Of a stretch of DNA of 32,637 nucleotides, positions 32,160-32,637 are shown in pieces. The position numbers and the translations under genes are program-made. The notes beneath the pieces are model-generated. The model ran no database searches and was not told the origin of the DNA. It saw nothing but the letters and a program-made list of their open reading frames with translations. This DNA comes from JARIHD01 sp041743655 (GTDB lineage: Bacteria; Patescibacteriota; Saccharimonadia; Saccharimonadales; UBA4665): assembly GCA_041743655.1 (NCBI GenBank), contig JBGTMJ010000029.1, forward strand, positions 1-32,637. Direction: 5' to 3'. Each line of letters opens with the position of its first letter. Position 1 is the stretch's first letter.

Positions 32160-32236
32160 GGGCCATTAGCTCAGCTGGTTAGAGCATCTGCCTCTTAAGC
32201 AGAGTGTCCTGGGTTCAAGTCCCAGATGGCCCTCCA
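32160..32236 (+). tRNA. tRNA-Lys (anticodon CTT)
   Basis: A complete 77-nt cloverleaf with encoded CCA. The acceptor GGGCCAT/ATGGCCC pairs perfectly, the anticodon stem TCTGC/GCAGA encloses CTCTTAA with anticodon CTT (32194-32196), and the T-arm contains GGGTTCAAGTCCC. The discriminator base is T, which is unusual for a lysine tRNA. Confidence 0.95.
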
Positions 32237-32244
32237 AACGCTTA

Positions 32245-32253
32245 TGCTATTAT
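32245..32253 (+). promoter_or_regulatory. Extended -10 promoter of the small membrane protein (leaderless)
   Basis: TGcTATTAT ends 7 nt before the ATG at 32261 and only 8 nt separate it from the end of tRNA-Lys. Transcription would begin at the start codon. Confidence 0.6.
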
Positions 32254-32260
32254 TCGTAAT

Positions 32261-32488
32261 ATGATTTTCAGGAATTTTGCACGACCAATTGAATTTACAC
32301 AGTTAGACAATTGGATGTTTTTGAGCGGGATAATTGCGTTTCTTGCTTTCGTTGCTTTACTGATATTGGGCGTGACTTATCTTATTACGAAGGTAACCGG
32401 CAAATCATCACCTATTGTGTTACGGCTTATGAAAATAATTTTCGTAATCTTTATAGTGACAGCCCTTAGCCTTTTTTATGTGGCTTAA
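32261..32488 (+). CDS. Small two-helix membrane protein
   Basis: A 75-residue protein starting MIFRNFARPIEF. Two membrane helices are clear (about 22-43, LSGIIAFLAFVALLILGVTYLI, and about 57-74, KIIFVIFIVTALSLFYVA), joined by a short basic loop (TKVTGKSSP). A longer frame back to 32204 would run through the tRNA-Lys 3' end and is rejected. The extended -10 element 7 nt upstream supports this ATG. The family is unknown, and there is no partner gene on the same strand in the window. Confidence 0.6.
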   Translation: MIFRNFARPIEFTQLDNWMFLSGIIAFLAFVALLILGVTYLITKVTGKSSPIVLRLMKIIFVIFIVTALSLFYVA

Positions 32489-32506
32489 GCAATACTGAAC
32501 GAAAGT

Positions 32507-32637
32507 CTAGTTTTTATATTCTGGAGCATCATCAGCTGAAAATAACGTAGTTACGATAAGGCCTACAATGACTCTCCAAGCATAGTGAAAGACTCTTACG
32601 CACCATGCGATTTTGGACCTCGCGAACAGGAATGTGT
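32507..32637 (-). CDS. C-terminal end of a membrane protein, truncated by the window
   Basis: On the minus strand one frame stays open from the right edge to a TAG (32509-32507), giving 42 residues. It has a basic stretch, a hydrophobic segment (WRVIVGLIVTTLF) and the polar end SADDAPEYKN. The composition looks like a real protein end and not a chance frame. It is convergent with the small gene that ends at 32488. No family can be named. Confidence 0.5.
   Translation of the reverse strand, partial: TFLFARSKIAWCVRVFHYAWRVIVGLIVTTLFSADDAPEYKN

Noticed and set aside
32204..32260. Upstream start for the small protein after tRNA-Lys
   Set aside because: It would begin inside the tRNA; the ATG at 32261 has its own extended -10 element.
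1..32637. CRISPR array, rRNA, insertion sequence or recoded UGA
   Set aside because: No regularly spaced repeats, rRNA sequence, transposase or integrase were seen, and TGA ends several well-conserved genes at the expected place.

Overview
The window looks like a dense chromosomal stretch of a Candidatus Saccharibacteria (TM7)-type member of the Candidate Phyla Radiation. This rests on gene content and style, not on a marker gene: LPNTG-anchored surface proteins, ATGA-overlapping operons, a MurD-MurL pair, an oxidative pentose-phosphate operon and several apparently leaderless genes. TGA is used as a normal stop (for example after pgl, gnd and murD), so this is not a UGA-recoded lineage.

Layout. 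1-4825: a plus-strand run of three genes without signal peptides that look like the end of a phage tail/virion module: a virion-type protein, a double LamG-like lectin and a tandem two-barrel glycoside hydrolase with a GH5-like C-terminal half. 5026-7926: two envelope proteins behind a strong promoter; the second carries an LPNTG sorting tail. 8120-11030: pgl-gnd-zwf, the oxidative pentose-phosphate pathway, as an overlapping operon. 11098-13176: a MASE1-PAS histidine kinase, with a conserved unknown gene and a DUF1653 gene convergent to it.

14560-18331 is an integration hotspot at a tRNA-Glu(TTC) gene. Two displaced pieces of that tRNA lie at 14560-14586 (24/27 matching) and 15876-15901 (26/26 matching, exactly 2,400 bp from the intact copy). 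A 39-nt repeat pair (34/39) brackets an ImmA/IrrE protease gene and a small membrane-protein gene. A large membrane-anchored surface protein fills the 2,400-bp unit. No integrase is visible.

18529-28605 holds a second LPNTG protein and then the most interesting locus: a minus-strand run of aminotransferase, PaaK/CapK-like adenylating enzyme, E1/ThiF-like adenylating enzyme, nitroreductase fused to an alpha/beta hydrolase, and a 7TM-GAF histidine kinase. Three of the four junctions overlap or are coupled; the first has a 63-nt gap with a possible internal promoter. A stand-alone receiver gene is transcribed divergently. My inference is that the enzymes make or modify a small molecule and that the kinase-receiver pair senses something related to it.

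28632-32488: murD and murL (D-Glu introduced into peptidoglycan by epimerising the nucleotide precursor), folD, tRNA-Lys(CTT) and a small two-helix membrane protein. A minus-strand gene runs off the right end. All calls come from reading motifs and local sequence; no database search was run.
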